Part shown: one piece after another, positions 5,414 through 5,464 of the stretch
Layout: each line of letters opens with the position of its first letter
How positions within the stretch are numbered: position 1 is the first letter of the stretch
Assembly (NCBI GenBank): GCA_964458275.1
Contig: CAYWIE010000071.1
Span: 1-5,464, forward strand
Source of the DNA: HGM04593 sp964458275
Lineage (GTDB): Bacteria; Bacteroidota; Bacteroidia; Bacteroidales; Bacteroidaceae
DNA: 5,464 nt
Reading direction: 5' to 3'
The notes under the pieces: generated by a model
Databases searched by the model: none
The model's input: the letters and a program-made list of their open reading frames with translations, nothing else
What the model was told of the DNA's origin: nothing
Position numbers and translations under genes: made by a program

Positions 5414-5464
5414 TTACTCTTCAACAATGGCAACCAAATGCTGAACTTTCTTAATCATACCACG
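5414..5464 (-). CDS. rpmD: 50S ribosomal protein L30, C-terminal end (5' part beyond window edge)
   Basis: Only the last 16 codons and the TAA stop are in the window. They read RGMIKKVQHLVAIVEE. This matches the end of bacterial L30 (uL30), whose last strand typically reads like GMV-KV-HLV-I. L30 is a small protein on the 50S surface that contacts 5S and 23S rRNA regions. The position directly upstream of rplO is where rpmD sits in the spc operon (rpsE-rpmD-rplO-secY), which supports the call more than the short sequence alone. The N-terminal two thirds lie outside the window, so nothing can be said of its start. Confidence 0.9.
   Translation of the reverse strand, partial: RGMIKKVQHLVAIVEE

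Overview
The window is an interior piece of a bacterial ribosomal-protein super-operon, the spc operon running directly into the alpha operon. Every gene is on the minus strand, so transcription runs from the right edge to the left edge. In transcription order the genes are rpmD (only its 3' end), rplO, secY, map, infA, rpmJ, rpsM, rpsK, rpsD and rpoA (its last few codons lie beyond the left edge). Two of these need care. rpmJ has only 38 codons. rpoA is open at the edge but reads without interruption for 324 codons.

The organism is most likely a member of the Bacteroidota, probably order Bacteroidales (a Bacteroides/Prevotella/Muribaculaceae-like gut lineage). Four things point there: the close resemblance of RpoA, S4, L15 and L36 to Bacteroides proteins as I remember them; the secY-map-infA-rpmJ order without adk; the A/T-rich gaps with no Shine-Dalgarno sequence; and the zinc-free forms of S4 and L36. 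No database search was possible, so the genus is open.

Layout: 5414-5464 is the rpmD end; 4945-5391 rplO; 3589-4941 secY; 2780-3577 map; 2560-2778 infA; 2431-2547 rpmJ; 2016-2396 rpsM; 1612-2001 rpsK; 984-1589 rpsD; 1-974 rpoA. Gaps are only 1 to 34 nt, so no stretch of 300 bases lacks a gene. I see no terminator, convincing promoter, tRNA, mobile element or CRISPR array.

The genes form one growth-linked set: subunits of the large ribosomal subunit (L30, L15, L36) and the small one (S13, S11, S4), initiation factor IF-1, the membrane channel for exported proteins (SecY), the enzyme that trims the initiator methionine (Map), and the RNA polymerase alpha subunit. The core genes look intact and ordinary, and I found no new biological system. 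The most unusual signal not explained by annotation is a perfect 11-bp inverted repeat inside the early coding region of map, which could fold in the mRNA.
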